DNA from: Marinoscillum sp040222955 | GTDB lineage: Bacteria; Bacteroidota; Bacteroidia; Cytophagales; Cyclobacteriaceae | Length of the DNA stretch: 64,000 bases | Assembly (NCBI RefSeq): GCF_040222955.1 | Contig: NZ_JAVKCA010000022.1 | Span: 124,001 to 188,000, forward strand | Reading direction: 5' to 3' | Shown here: positions 33,809 through 43,625 of the stretch, piece after piece | How the letters are laid out: the number at the start of each line of letters is the position of its first letter | Position numbering within the stretch: position 1 is the first letter of the stretch | Program-made: the position numbers and the translations under genes | Notes under the pieces: model-generated | What the model was told of the DNA's origin: nothing | Databases searched by the model: none | What the model saw: the letters and a program-made list of their open reading frames with translations, nothing else

Positions 33809-35245
33809 ATGACAAATGATCAACTTGTTGATTTAATAGACGATTTAATCAAACAGCCCGGCGAAAGTGAATGGATTGAATTTAAGCACAATTTCCATTC
33901 AGAAAACGAAATTGGTGAACGGCTAGCGGCTTTGTCGAATGGAGCTTGTCTACGAAATCAGATGTATGGGTACCTTATATTTGGAATTGAAGATGATACA
34001 TACAGGATATTAGGAACATCTTTTAAACCAAGAAAGCATAAAAAGGGAAGAGAGGAATTAGAAAATTGGCTTTCCACAAGATTAAACCCACGTATTGACT
34101 TCCAAATATATGAATTTGACTATGAGCCAAATTGTCCATTAGTAGTTTTCATCATTCCCTCTGCGACAGATCGACCTGTAAGCTTTTTAAATGTTACTTA
34201 TATAAGGGTTGGAAGTGTTACAAGGAGACTCCAGGACTTCCCTGAAAAAGAATCCAAAATATGGAGAAAACATGGGAAACCCTTTGAAGAGGAGGTAGCA
34301 AAAGAAAACGTATCAACCTCGGATGTCATCAAACTTTTGAGCGCCGAGACATATTTTGATCTCCTAGATCTGCCCTACCCATCTAACCAGAATGGAGTAA
34401 TAGAAAAATTCATTGAAGAGGGTTTTGTCCAAAAGAAAAAAGGTTACACTATAACTAATCTCGGAGCAATTCTCCTTGCGAAAAACCTTCAGGATTTCGA
34501 CACAGTAAATCGTAAAAGTGTTAGGGTTATAGTTTATACTGGTAAAAACAAAGTTGAGACTGAAAGAGAACAAATTGGAAAGAAGGGCTACTCGCTGGGG
34601 TTCTTAGGTTTGGTTGATTGGATAAACGCACGCTTACCAGCAAATGAAGAAATTGGAAAAGTTCTCAGAACAGAAACCAGAATGTACCCTGAAATTGCAA
34701 TTAGAGAACTTGTTGCAAACGCACTGATTCATCAAGATTTCTCTGTAAAGGGTTTCCCAATGGTCGAAATCTATTCAGATCGATTGGAAATATCAAACCC
34801 AGGAGCTCCCCTTATATCTCCAGAAAGGTTCATTGATGGATATATCTCAAGAAACGAAAAGCTCGCGGATATAATGAGCTTTTGTGAAGAAAAAGGGAGT
34901 GGCCTTGATAAAGTCATCTTTTACAATGAGCTATATCAACTTCCTCCTCTCGGGGTGGAGGTAACAGATAATAGAACAAAACTAAGTTTATATAGCTACA
35001 AGACCCTTAATGAGTTGGATAAAAAACAAAAAATCAAAGCATGCTACCAGCACTCATGCCTTAAACATGTTTCGAACGAAAAAATGACTAATCAAAGTTT
35101 AAGAGAACGATTTAAAATTGAAGATCAAAACGCAGCTATTGCCTCCAGAATCATCAAAGACACTTTGGATGAGAAGTTAATCAAAGAAGATGATCCCAAT
35201 AGTAAATCAAGAAAGTATAAAAGTTATGTCCCAATTTGGGCATAG
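33809..35245 (+). CDS. AlbA_2/Schlafen-like putative ATP-binding protein
   Basis: The 478 residues start with an AlbA_2 (Schlafen AlbA-like) domain (about 10-130, with GESEWIEFKHN and YGYLIFGIED). A GHKL-type ATP-binding domain follows (about 285-390; N box RELVANALIHQDF, then ISNPGAP and EEKGSGLDKV). The end is a winged-helix-like region. Family members are called AAA_4 or RNA-binding proteins, and some work as regulators or in phage defence. The gene is clearly richer in A and T than its neighbours and stands alone between unrelated operons, a sign of horizontal transfer. Confidence 0.85.
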   Translation: MTNDQLVDLIDDLIKQPGESEWIEFKHNFHSENEIGERLAALSNGACLRNQMYGYLIFGIEDDTYRILGTSFKPRKHKKGREELENWLSTRLNPRIDFQIYEFDYEPNCPLVVFIIPSATDRPVSFLNVTYIRVGSVTRRLQDFPEKESKIWRKHGKPFEEEVAKENVSTSDVIKLLSAETYFDLLDLPYPSNQNGVIEKFIEEGFVQKKKGYTITNLGAILLAKNLQDFDTVNRKSVRVIVYTGKNKVETEREQIGKKGYSLGFLGLVDWINARLPANEEIGKVLRTETRMYPEIAIRELVANALIHQDFSVKGFPMVEIYSDRLEISNPGAPLISPERFIDGYISRNEKLADIMSFCEEKGSGLDKVIFYNELYQLPPLGVEVTDNRTKLSLYSYKTLNELDKKQKIKACYQHSCLKHVSNEKMTNQSLRERFKIEDQNAAIASRIIKDTLDEKLIKEDDPNSKSRKYKSYVPIWA

Positions 35246-35341
35246 TTTGTTTGATGGTTAATAGCCTGAAAAGCTAACTATTGATATAACTATCTGAAAA
35301 TCAACATGTTCTTATTTGATGGTTATTTGATAGCATCCTAA

Positions 35342-36259
35342 ATGATTGTTATGGAATCAATAGACAACATCACCCTCAACTTCTCAGACCAAAACATTTT
35401 TATCCTCAACCTGAGTTTAGGGTTTATCATGTTTGGTGTAGCCCTCAAGCTGACTCCTGCCGACTTTAAAATGGTGCTGGCACAGCCACTGGGCACCCTG
35501 GCTGGAGTGCTTTCTCAGTTTATTATCCTGCCATTCCTCACTTTTGTACTGGTGTGGGTACTGGAGCCTCATCCCACCTTTGCACTGGGGATGATGATGG
35601 TGGCAGCCTGTCCTGGTGGCAACATCTCCAACTTCTTCTCGGCCCTGTCCCGTGGAAATATTGCACTATCGGTTAGTCTCACAGCCATTTCCAGTGTTCT
35701 GGCCATTTTCATGACCCCTATCAACCTGTCGTTTTGGGCCAGCATGTATGCCCCCACAGCAGCACTCCTGACGGAAGTCAGCCTGGATTTTTGGGACGTA
35801 TTTAAAACCATCATTACCATTTTAGGGATTCCCATAGTATTGGGCATGAGCTTCAGACACAAGTACCCCAAAACTGCCGAAAAACTACACCCATACATGC
35901 ATTTTGGGTCTATTGTGATTTTTGCGGCGATTGTGATCCTGGCATTTTCTGCCAACCTCGATATTTTCCTCAATTACATTTACCTGGTTGTCTTCCTGGT
36001 CTTTCTTCACAATGCCATCGCACTCATTTCCGGCTATCAGATAGGAAGAATTTTCGGGCTGCCGGAGGCCGACAGGCGCTCTCTGGCCATAGAAACCGGC
36101 ATTCAAAATTCAGGACTCGGATTACTCCTTATATTTGCGTTTTTTCAGGGCCTGGGTGGCATGGCCATTGTCGCCGCCTGGTGGGGCATCTGGCACATCT
36201 TGTCGGGATTGTCCCTGGCTTATTGGTGGAACTATAGGGTAGCAGTAGCAGTAAAATGA
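35342..36259 (+). CDS. Bile acid:sodium symporter family transporter
   Basis: The 305 residues form 9-10 membrane helices with the family signature CPGGNISNFFS (about residues 96-106) and the IETGIQNSGLGL segment near residue 255. Bacterial relatives move bile acids, pantoate or other organic anions with Na+; the substrate here is unknown. A second ATG at 35351 is also usable. Its stop overlaps the start of the acyltransferase gene (ATGA), so the two are coupled. Confidence 0.9.
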   Translation: MIVMESIDNITLNFSDQNIFILNLSLGFIMFGVALKLTPADFKMVLAQPLGTLAGVLSQFIILPFLTFVLVWVLEPHPTFALGMMMVAACPGGNISNFFSALSRGNIALSVSLTAISSVLAIFMTPINLSFWASMYAPTAALLTEVSLDFWDVFKTIITILGIPIVLGMSFRHKYPKTAEKLHPYMHFGSIVIFAAIVILAFSANLDIFLNYIYLVVFLVFLHNAIALISGYQIGRIFGLPEADRRSLAIETGIQNSGLGLLLIFAFFQGLGGMAIVAAWWGIWHILSGLSLAYWWNYRVAVAVK

Positions 36260-37302
36260 GAGCACACTGGTTTTATTATTTAGTAAAGGTTTCGAGTTGG
36301 ATCGGTTTAAAATTATTCTTTGGTGGGGTAAAAATCTATGGCGCCCATAACATCCCCCGGGATGGCGCGCTACTCTTCACACCCAACCACCAGGGTGCAT
36401 TTATGGATGCGGTACTGGTAGGCACATTCAACAAGGTGCCGGTCTCTTTTCTAACCCGATCAGACGTGTTCAACAAATGGTCAATGCCTTTTTTGAAGGC
36501 GCTGAACATGATGCCGATTTACCGCATCAGAGATGGTATTGCCAGCCTCTCACAAAACGATGCAGTGTTTGACACCTGTTTCCGAATGCTCTCTGAGAAA
36601 CGGGCAATCCTCATTTTCCCGGAAGGAAACCACGGCATAGAATATTATCTGAGACCCCTCTCAAAGGGAACTGCCCGACTGGCACTGGATGCCCGCGCAC
36701 AGGTAGACCCCAACACCAAAATATACATCGTTCCCACGGGGGTCAACTATTTTTCACACTACCGCCCACTCAGTAAAGTGCTGATCAAGTTTGGTGAGCC
36801 TATCGCACTGGAGGACTATATGGCTCAGTACAAGGAGCATAAACAAAAGGGATACAATCTCTTAAAGCAGGACCTGGCTGAAGCGATGAAGAAAACACTC
36901 ATACTGGCTGAAGAGGGCGAAGATTATGTGCAAAAGAGGGACTGGATATTTCAGCCCAAACATGAGCATCTGTCTTTTGACGAGTTAAAGGCCATGGCCG
37001 AGGGTGATCACTTTGAGCCACGTGAGCCAATGAAAAAAGGGCCCGTGCGAAAAGTATTAATTACGATGTTGTCCATATTCAATCTGCCACCAATGCTCGC
37101 CCTCAGCAAAATCATTCGTGGCATCAAAGATCAGGTTTTTTACATCTCTATCAAGTACATGGTGGGGTCGTTTCTCCACATCCTTTGGTGGTCGTTTCTT
37201 TTTGCAATGGGTGTGATCTGGATTGGCTGGGAAGCGGGACTGCTGTTTGCTTTTACAGCCATTATGGTGGCGATGGCACGGCAGTCATTGATCAAATTCT
37301 AG
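36256..37302 (+). CDS. Lysophospholipid acyltransferase (PlsC-like)
   Basis: The 348 residues hold a PlsC acyltransferase domain (about 25-220) followed by two or three C-terminal membrane helices (about 295-345). The catalytic motif reads NHQGAFMDA, with His and Asp separated by five residues rather than the usual four, as in many Bacteroidota members. FPEGNHG is the phosphate-binding motif. It probably adds acyl chains to glycerolipids or a related polar lipid at the inner membrane. The stop TAG shares CTAG (37299-37302) with the convergent MORN-like gene. Confidence 0.88.
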   Translation: MRAHWFYYLVKVSSWIGLKLFFGGVKIYGAHNIPRDGALLFTPNHQGAFMDAVLVGTFNKVPVSFLTRSDVFNKWSMPFLKALNMMPIYRIRDGIASLSQNDAVFDTCFRMLSEKRAILIFPEGNHGIEYYLRPLSKGTARLALDARAQVDPNTKIYIVPTGVNYFSHYRPLSKVLIKFGEPIALEDYMAQYKEHKQKGYNLLKQDLAEAMKKTLILAEEGEDYVQKRDWIFQPKHEHLSFDELKAMAEGDHFEPREPMKKGPVRKVLITMLSIFNLPPMLALSKIIRGIKDQVFYISIKYMVGSFLHILWWSFLFAMGVIWIGWEAGLLFAFTAIMVAMARQSLIKF

Positions 37303-38150
37303 TTGACCTTTGCCTGGTACTTTTTGCGGTCATAGATGATGTTACCTTCCCGGTCCCACTCTTTGGTAATGACTGGTTTGGCTTTCTTATCAAAGGCCTC
37401 CAGGGGGTAAGTAACTTCCCTTTTCACCCGCTCATTGTCGTAATACTCACGCCAGACACCTACCCGGTGGTCAAACTGGTAATGGCCCACTACGGCCAGC
37501 TTGCCATTGGGATGGTAGGCGTAGTATTCGCCTTCTCTTTCGCCAAAATGTACCGGAATCATTTCCTTTAGCTGCGTACGATCAAAGTCATAATAAGCCA
37601 GAAGTGACTCTTTTGGCCACCCTTTCCAGTAAATCTCCTTCTCCTGCAGGATATCGTGCCTGTTGTACCTCACCCATCGGCCGTGCTTCATTCCTTTGTA
37701 GAAATATCCCTCCTCGATCACCTGATCCCCCATCTTTTTTTCGTAATGGCCATGCAGTACACCAGCGTTCGCACGCTTCACGCGCAGGGAATTCACGATC
37801 TTCTTTTTCTTAAAATCATACCAATAAAAATCCCGGGCATATGGATCAGGTCCCTCATAGTCTTTGTCCTTGAGGTAATAAAAAAGCTCTACCACGGTTC
37901 GGTCGCCAAAGCCCTGCTTGGCAAAACCCCGCTTGGCTTTAATTTTATAATAGATTTTAGGGTTTTTCTTCTTTTCTTTCTTCTTGGTCTCGTCCTTGTC
38001 CAGGGGATCCTTCTCCAGATCAGCCTTCATATCCAGCGTAAGGGGAGTCTCATAGTTCACCCTGAACAGCTCGTCAATGGACTCGCCATCTTGCCCCAGC
38101 ACGGCAAAGGCCACAAAAAAGAATACAAGTAGTGATAATAATTTCTTCAT
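37299..38150 (-). CDS. Secreted protein with MORN-like repeats
   Basis: The 283 residues start with a signal peptide (1-19, FAVLGQ) and a Lys/Asp-rich linker (about 45-62). The second half has MORN-variant repeats (GVLHGHYEKKMGDQVIEEG, GMKHGRWVRY, GEREGEYYAYHPNGK). Such repeats occur in exported Bacteroidota proteins, some with toxin-immunity roles, but no partner gene is nearby. Its stop overlaps the acyltransferase stop on the opposite strand by four bases. Confidence 0.85.
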   Translation of the reverse strand: MKKLLSLLVFFFVAFAVLGQDGESIDELFRVNYETPLTLDMKADLEKDPLDKDETKKKEKKKNPKIYYKIKAKRGFAKQGFGDRTVVELFYYLKDKDYEGPDPYARDFYWYDFKKKKIVNSLRVKRANAGVLHGHYEKKMGDQVIEEGYFYKGMKHGRWVRYNRHDILQEKEIYWKGWPKESLLAYYDFDRTQLKEMIPVHFGEREGEYYAYHPNGKLAVVGHYQFDHRVGVWREYYDNERVKREVTYPLEAFDKKAKPVITKEWDREGNIIYDRKKYQAKVN

Positions 38151-38198
38151 TTCGGGTTACTTCCTGGACACTTCAACGATCAAACCTACCAAAAAATT

Positions 38199-40748
38199 TC
38201 ATTCTTCTGCCGCTCCGCTGCTGATGGTTTGTCCGAAGAAAAGGGCATTCAGAAAAAGCTTGTTGGTTCCATACCAAAAAGCCCTGAAATTGGGATTGTC
38301 TGCAAAGGTAATGATGCGTCCTCTGCCCAATGCGGAAATGGTCACTGCCGGAGTAGCGGAGATTTGTTTCAACCTTTCCTCCGAAATGTATCCACTAATC
38401 AATGGAGCAGGGGTGTAAACCAACGGGTTGGCATAGGGGTTGGCAGCCTTCTTCATCATAAGGTTATGGTCTCTAAAAAGTGGCATTTTGGAGGATTCGA
38501 GTCCGTAGCTGAGCGGATGACCAAGATCCATCCTGGCCTCAAATATAGCCCCGCCCACGACCTGTGCGCCACGATTTTGATCGAGCTCCAGGTACTTTTT
38601 ATAGCCTGTGGTGTCCGGCTGGCTCTTCGCATACTGCACCTTCGAGAGGTCCTTATCTGCCAGCCATTTGCCCCCACGCTTCCATGTCACTATCACTCCT
38701 CCTCGTGTGATCCATTGTTTCAGGCTTTCTACCCCCGTATCCGTTATGCTTCGGTAATTACCATCTGTCATCACGATTTTATTGTATCGACTCAGGTCAG
38801 CCCGGTGAAGTGCCTCGGCTGGTAAAAGGGTCACCTGCATCCCCATTCGCTGATCCAGTAAATGCCATACTTCCCCGGCTTCATTCCCATCCACTCCATC
38901 GCCCACCAGTACGGCCACCTTCGGCATGGTCAACACTTCGGCCTGTCTGGTACCCAGATCCGACCCACCAATGGCCAATCCCGTATTGAGTCCATATACA
39001 TCAATACCGTCCATCGTGGCAATCTCCTGGATGACCGCCTCAATAATGTCTCTTTTCTCCCGCTGAACACCCACAGGAATGACAATCGATCCCCGCATGT
39101 ATGATCTGTTTTGATCCCTGTGTATGGAGTGATTCACTTCCGTGACAATTCCGGCTTTTTGCAGCCGCATGATGGCTCTATGTGTGTAATATCCATTGGG
39201 CTCAAACAGGTAGGCATAGTCGGAACTCCCCAACACCTGCCCTGCAGGAAACACCGAGCTGGTGATGGCCTGGCCCAATTGGCTCTGTACATAATCCTTA
39301 GCACCTAGTTCATCAAAATTAAGATTAAAGGCCAAAGGAAGGGTCCAGGTAGACACATCATAAAAGAGGCTGTCCTGGAATGTGGTCCGGGTTTCAAAGA
39401 GTGCCTTGATCAGGCGATACTGAGGCTGGTTAGTGGGGACTAGGTACCCCCCGGTGCTATAAGATGCTGCTCCCTTCTTAATGTTTTTTTGCACGGGATA
39501 AATAAGGATATCGTGCCGATGGAGTATTTCCATCAGATGAAATGCCCTGGCTGGGTCGCCCTCAGAACCAAAAATATAGGCCTTCACCGGGTCGGCACCG
39601 GCCAGCTTTTCCGCCTCTCTGTAAAATAGACTCTGGTGGCTCAGCAGGTCAGACTTTAAGGCATTTGCTGCCTTAAGGGTGGACAGTGATGTCACGAAAT
39701 GATTCCTGATGGCCTCTGGAAAACTGATGGTTCCGAATTGATTTTCCTGCAGGTGACCTCTGGCACTGGCCTGCTCAAACAAGATCCCCACAGCACCATT
39801 GATATCCGGGTAAGTAGACCCCTTGCCTACGTAGAAATCATCAAAACCCTCTTTGGAGTAGTACAGTGAACCTATGCTGTCCAGCGCAGCGGCGTGATAT
39901 TGCGCGATTTTCTCGGTCAGGGTAACATTGTTTTGAGGAGTTAAGGGGTATTTTCTGGAGGGTACTCCCGGTTGAAAAAAGAAGGTACTGTTGCTCCCCA
40001 TCTCGTGATGGTCTGTGAGGATGTTCGGTTTCCACTGGTGATAGAGTGTGAGCCTGCCCTTAGACTCTGGATGCTGCACAGGCATCCAATCCCTATTGAG
40101 GTCAAACCAGTAGTGATTGGTACGCCCTCCGGGCCAGGCCTCATCAAACTCCCGGGAACTGGGGTCGGATACCAGGTTGGCCGATTTATGCATATTCACC
40201 CAGGTAGAAAATCGCTGAAGCCCATCCGGATTAAAGGATGGGTCGAGTAGTATGACCGTTTCCGAAAGGAGGCGATCCACCCATGCACCCTGAGCTGCGG
40301 CCAGGTAATAGGCCGCCAACAACGCGGCATTGGAGCCACTGGCCTCATTGCCGTGGACACTGTAGCCCATATAATGGACAAGTTTTGAATCGCTATCGGG
40401 GGCGACCTTTGCATTCGCCAGCTGTACGTGTTCAGAGCGGATGGCTTCAAGGTTCACGTGGTTTTCAGGGCTGGTGATGATCAATACCATCAGGGGCCTG
40501 TGCTCATAGCTGTAACCGTATTCCTGTAAGGCTATGCGATCCGAGACACGTGCCAACTCACGCATATATGAAACCAACTGGTCGTGGCTCACGTGCCATT
40601 CTCCCACCTCATAACCCAATATTTCTTCGGGCGTGGGGATCGCCAAATCATAGTTTACATCCTGAGGAAGGTACCCTTCGAGGAGAGTCTGCCCCTGAGC
40701 AGTCCAAATCAGGCAAAGGAGAATCGTTGAAAGTATTAATTTCTTCAT
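38199..40748 (-). CDS. Secreted M14-family zinc carboxypeptidase-like protein
   Basis: The start is the ATG at 40746-40748, which gives a clean signal peptide (MKKLILSTILLCLIWTAQGQ) and leaves 4 bases after the epimerase gene; the longer frame to 40877 lies in that gene. The 849 residues contain an M14 domain (about 45-390) with zinc ligands in YSVHGNEASG and downstream His, and the catalytic Glu in LFEQASARG. After it come a DJ-1/amidotransferase-like domain and a C-terminal region, as in other large exported Bacteroidota M14 proteins. It probably digests peptides outside the cell. Confidence 0.9.
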   Translation of the reverse strand: MKKLILSTILLCLIWTAQGQTLLEGYLPQDVNYDLAIPTPEEILGYEVGEWHVSHDQLVSYMRELARVSDRIALQEYGYSYEHRPLMVLIITSPENHVNLEAIRSEHVQLANAKVAPDSDSKLVHYMGYSVHGNEASGSNAALLAAYYLAAAQGAWVDRLLSETVILLDPSFNPDGLQRFSTWVNMHKSANLVSDPSSREFDEAWPGGRTNHYWFDLNRDWMPVQHPESKGRLTLYHQWKPNILTDHHEMGSNSTFFFQPGVPSRKYPLTPQNNVTLTEKIAQYHAAALDSIGSLYYSKEGFDDFYVGKGSTYPDINGAVGILFEQASARGHLQENQFGTISFPEAIRNHFVTSLSTLKAANALKSDLLSHQSLFYREAEKLAGADPVKAYIFGSEGDPARAFHLMEILHRHDILIYPVQKNIKKGAASYSTGGYLVPTNQPQYRLIKALFETRTTFQDSLFYDVSTWTLPLAFNLNFDELGAKDYVQSQLGQAITSSVFPAGQVLGSSDYAYLFEPNGYYTHRAIMRLQKAGIVTEVNHSIHRDQNRSYMRGSIVIPVGVQREKRDIIEAVIQEIATMDGIDVYGLNTGLAIGGSDLGTRQAEVLTMPKVAVLVGDGVDGNEAGEVWHLLDQRMGMQVTLLPAEALHRADLSRYNKIVMTDGNYRSITDTGVESLKQWITRGGVIVTWKRGGKWLADKDLSKVQYAKSQPDTTGYKKYLELDQNRGAQVVGGAIFEARMDLGHPLSYGLESSKMPLFRDHNLMMKKAANPYANPLVYTPAPLISGYISEERLKQISATPAVTISALGRGRIITFADNPNFRAFWYGTNKLFLNALFFGQTISSGAAEE

Positions 40749-40752
40749 CTTA

Positions 40753-41616
40753 TTAATGAATTTCCACCGTGTAGTGGCAGTTAAACGAGGAAGAAGCCTC
40801 CAGCTTTCTGATTCCTTCCTTAGTGCTGAGCTCCCCGGAGTGTGTAATGTGATCCGCCAGCCCATACCACGGCTCAATACATATAAAGGGGGATTCCTGG
40901 CTTTTGGACCAGATCCCCAGGTAGGGAAATCCTTCGAAATGAAAAGTCAGCCACTTCTGAGAAAGACTGGACAAGCTTACCTGAGTAGAATTGAGCTGCT
41001 TAAAGACAAGCGCATCCTTATCAAAAAGATGATCCGTAATGTGAAGGCGTTGCCCATCCAGTTCGATGGCTTCTTCCACCCCGCTGAAGAGCCCGCCATC
41101 AAGTCTTTGAGTGTATAAAGTTTCTTGCTGATCAAACTCGAGCCAGTAGTCGGAGCGAAACTCCTCCGGATTAAAAGGACAATCAAAGGCCGGGTGTCCG
41201 CCAATGGAGAAGTACATGACTTGTTTTCCCTTATTTCTTACTTCATAGGAGGTCCGCAACGAGTGCCCGTCCAGCTGGTAGATAATTCTCAATTCGAATT
41301 TAAAAGGGTACTTCCTCAAAGTATTTGAGTCTGCCTCCAACTGAAAAATGATCTGATCGGAAGTGTGTTCGATGATTTCAAAATCCAGATCGCGCGCAAA
41401 CCCATGCTGTCCCATCTCATAGGTTTTGCCCTCATGCTTATATTGATCCTTTTTCAATTTTCCCACAAAAGGGAAGAGCACAGGGGCATGCCGTCCCCAG
41501 TATTTGGTTTGAGCCTGCCAGATATATTCCCGCCCCGTAGTATTATGGGTCAAACTCGTGATCTCTGCTCCCCGCGCATTAAAGGTTGCTTTGAGGTGAT
41601 TGTTTGAAATCTTCAT
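40753..41616 (-). CDS. Aldose 1-epimerase family protein (LacX-like)
   Basis: The 287 residues form the beta-supersandwich of galactose mutarotases. The catalytic His/Glu set is represented by SIGGHPAFDCPF in the middle and CIEPWYGLAD near the end. The LacX-like form of this family acts on sugars or sugar phosphates; the substrate is not known. No signal peptide is seen. Only 4 bases separate its stop from the M14 gene, so both are probably one transcript, although their activities are unrelated. Confidence 0.88.
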   Translation of the reverse strand: MKISNNHLKATFNARGAEITSLTHNTTGREYIWQAQTKYWGRHAPVLFPFVGKLKKDQYKHEGKTYEMGQHGFARDLDFEIIEHTSDQIIFQLEADSNTLRKYPFKFELRIIYQLDGHSLRTSYEVRNKGKQVMYFSIGGHPAFDCPFNPEEFRSDYWLEFDQQETLYTQRLDGGLFSGVEEAIELDGQRLHITDHLFDKDALVFKQLNSTQVSLSSLSQKWLTFHFEGFPYLGIWSKSQESPFICIEPWYGLADHITHSGELSTKEGIRKLEASSSFNCHYTVEIH

Positions 41617-41698
41617 TCACTAAAAATAAAAAAAGGAAGCTTCTTGAGCGCTATTTTCAGTGTTTATCTCCAAAAGTATCCTCAAACCCTGTGGATAT

Positions 41699-41729
41699 AA
41701 AAAAAGGCACCCCTGCGGATGCCCTTTTT
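41699..41729 (-). terminator. Terminator after the first M57 metalloprotease gene
   Basis: Read on the minus strand, AAAAAGGGCA and TGCCTTTTT form a stem closed by one G-U pair, followed by a run of seven T. It lies 23 bases after the stop at 41752. Confidence 0.75.
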
Positions 41730-41751
41730 CTCTATACTATGTTTTTTTCTC

Positions 41752-42615
41752 TTAGTACAAGTAATTCAGCGCAGTTCTGTCATCGTTGTTGAAAGGTCTG
41801 TCACCGCCATCTGTACAGGCCAGCATCCATGATTTGGCTGAAGCTGTTGCGCCTGTAGGGGTTCCAGGGATATGGTTGGCACCTACGCCACCATCACCTT
41901 CGTTAGAGGTTCCTCCTCCGCAAGAAATGCTTCTGTCGAAATAGTCTGTATGACGGAAGCCAACACAATGGCCCATCTCGTGTGCGATGATGGTCGCAAT
42001 GCCAGCAGTACTCAAACCGTAAGACGACTCAAGAACCCCACTCATTTTGATCTCTCCGTAAGGGTCACCAGAAGCTGTAGGGAATCCGGCAGAACCCAAA
42101 ACGCCTCTACGCTCATCCCCTTTGCTCAGCCGGGTCATTACTATGTCCGCATTGCTGGACGAGGTGACTCTCTGGAAAGAAATCTCCAGGTTTTGTCCAT
42201 TGTAACGAGAGATGGCCAGATCAAGGCCGGCTATCATGCCAGGGCTATATCCCGAACCGCCCCCTTTTTTGCCTTTTCCACCACCGGAGCTTGCTTCAGG
42301 TGCATACACCGTGATCACACGGTTGCCACCAGTGGTTACCAGGTTGTTGGTGCTATACTGCTCTTCCACAGGTACACGTACACCCGCTTTCATCCTGGCC
42401 AGATCAGCGTCGGTCAGATAAATATCCCCTTCAACCAAATAACCATCTTCAAAGATGATGGGAACCTGATTGGTAATGTCAAATCCAAGGTCAGTCAATC
42501 TGGCCATTACTTCAGATGAAACAGTTTCTTCTTTCATTACTTGATCGGACTCACATGCAAAGAATGTTGCGCTTGCAAGAAGCATACATGCTGTGAAATA
42601 ATTGAGTTTTTTCAT
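41752..42615 (-). CDS. M57 (dual-action HEIGH) metalloprotease lipoprotein, copy A
   Basis: The 287 residues begin with a lipoprotein signal (lipobox Cys21, ATFFAC). A prodomain-like segment (about 30-90) and a Gly/Lys-rich linker (about 108-122, GGGKGKKGGG) precede the protease domain (about 123-287). The zinc motif HEMGHCVGFRHTD is at 212-224. The last third is nearly identical to the gene at 42727, so the pair is a tandem duplicate; the linker is the main difference. It is a surface or secreted protease of unknown target. Confidence 0.92.
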   Translation of the reverse strand: MKKLNYFTACMLLASATFFACESDQVMKEETVSSEVMARLTDLGFDITNQVPIIFEDGYLVEGDIYLTDADLARMKAGVRVPVEEQYSTNNLVTTGGNRVITVYAPEASSGGGKGKKGGGSGYSPGMIAGLDLAISRYNGQNLEISFQRVTSSSNADIVMTRLSKGDERRGVLGSAGFPTASGDPYGEIKMSGVLESSYGLSTAGIATIIAHEMGHCVGFRHTDYFDRSISCGGGTSNEGDGGVGANHIPGTPTGATASAKSWMLACTDGGDRPFNNDDRTALNYLY

Positions 42616-42678
42616 TGTTGTAAAGATTTAAGTGTTTAAATAAGTAAAAATCAGCCAGTTGGAATAGCTATAAAACGG

Positions 42679-42704
42679 AAAAGACATCCTTTCGAGATGT
42701 CCTT
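42679..42704 (-). terminator. Terminator between the two M57 genes
   Basis: On the minus strand AAGGACATC pairs with GATGTCTTT around a seven-base loop and is followed by T residues. It lies 23 bases after the stop at 42727, so the two copies are probably separate transcripts. Confidence 0.7.
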
Positions 42705-42726
42705 CCAATATGTCATTATAAAAAGA

Positions 42727-43566
42727 TCAGTACAGATAATTCAGTGCTGTTCTATCGTCGTTGTTGAATGGTCTGTCACCACCGTCAGTACAGGCGAGCA
42801 TCCATGACTTAGCAGATGCGGTCGCTCCTGTAGGAGTGCCAGGGATGTGGTTGGCACCTACGCCGGCCGTACCTTCGTTAGAGGTTCCTCCTCCGCATGA
42901 GATGCTTCTGTCGAAGTAATCTGTGTGACGGAAACCTACACAATGACCCATTTCGTGAGCAATGATGGTAGCAATCCCTTCGGTGCTAAGACCGTAAGAA
43001 GATTCCAGGATACCGCTCATTTTGATTTCGCCATAAGGATCGCCAGAAGCTGTTGGAAATCCGGCCGAGCCAAGGATTCCTTGTCTCTCTTCACCTTTTC
43101 TCAACCTTGTCATCACAATGTCAGCACTGCTTGATGAACTGATTCTCTGAAAAGAGATAGCGAGGTTCTGGGCGTTGTACCGGGCAATTGCCAAATCCAG
43201 CCCAGCAATCATTCCAGCACTGTAACCGTTCTTTCCGCCCTGTGAAGCGTACATGGTGATGGTTCGTGATCCGCCAGTAGATACCAGGTTGTTGGTGCTG
43301 TACTGCTCTTCTACAGCCAGTCTTGTTCCCTCCTTCAAAGAAGCAAGTTCCGATGCAGGGATATAAATATCTCCTTCTACCAGATACCCATCATCAAATT
43401 TGATCGGAGCTTGTTGTGTTACGTCAAATCCAGCATTGGTTAGGGCCGCAAGTACTGATTCAGAAACTTCATCCTGAGTAACTACAGCATCGTTCTGCTG
43501 CTCACAAGAAACAAATAGAATGCTCACTGCCAGAGTAAACACCGCTAGGTAATTAGTTTTTCTCAT
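42727..43566 (-). CDS. M57 (dual-action HEIGH) metalloprotease lipoprotein, copy B
   Basis: The 279 residues have a lipoprotein signal (Cys21, LFVSC), the same prodomain and protease layout as copy A and the zinc motif HEMGHCVGFRHTD at 204-216. Copy B lacks the long Gly/Lys linker, having only SQGGKNG. The C-terminal block from the zinc motif to the end differs from copy A at very few residues, which points to recent duplication or gene conversion. Upstream, 290 bases separate it from the divergent S8 peptidase gene. Confidence 0.92.
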   Translation of the reverse strand: MRKTNYLAVFTLAVSILFVSCEQQNDAVVTQDEVSESVLAALTNAGFDVTQQAPIKFDDGYLVEGDIYIPASELASLKEGTRLAVEEQYSTNNLVSTGGSRTITMYASQGGKNGYSAGMIAGLDLAIARYNAQNLAISFQRISSSSSADIVMTRLRKGEERQGILGSAGFPTASGDPYGEIKMSGILESSYGLSTEGIATIIAHEMGHCVGFRHTDYFDRSISCGGGTSNEGTAGVGANHIPGTPTGATASAKSWMLACTDGGDRPFNNDDRTALNYLY

Positions 43567-43625
43567 TGTGTAAATAAGTTTGAATTAGGTTTGAAAGATT
43601 CTTGAAACCTCATCAAGAATTCCCC

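Noticed and set aside
40749..40877. N-terminal extension of the M14 peptidase
   Set aside because: It runs into the epimerase gene and would hide a clean signal peptide that starts at 40748.
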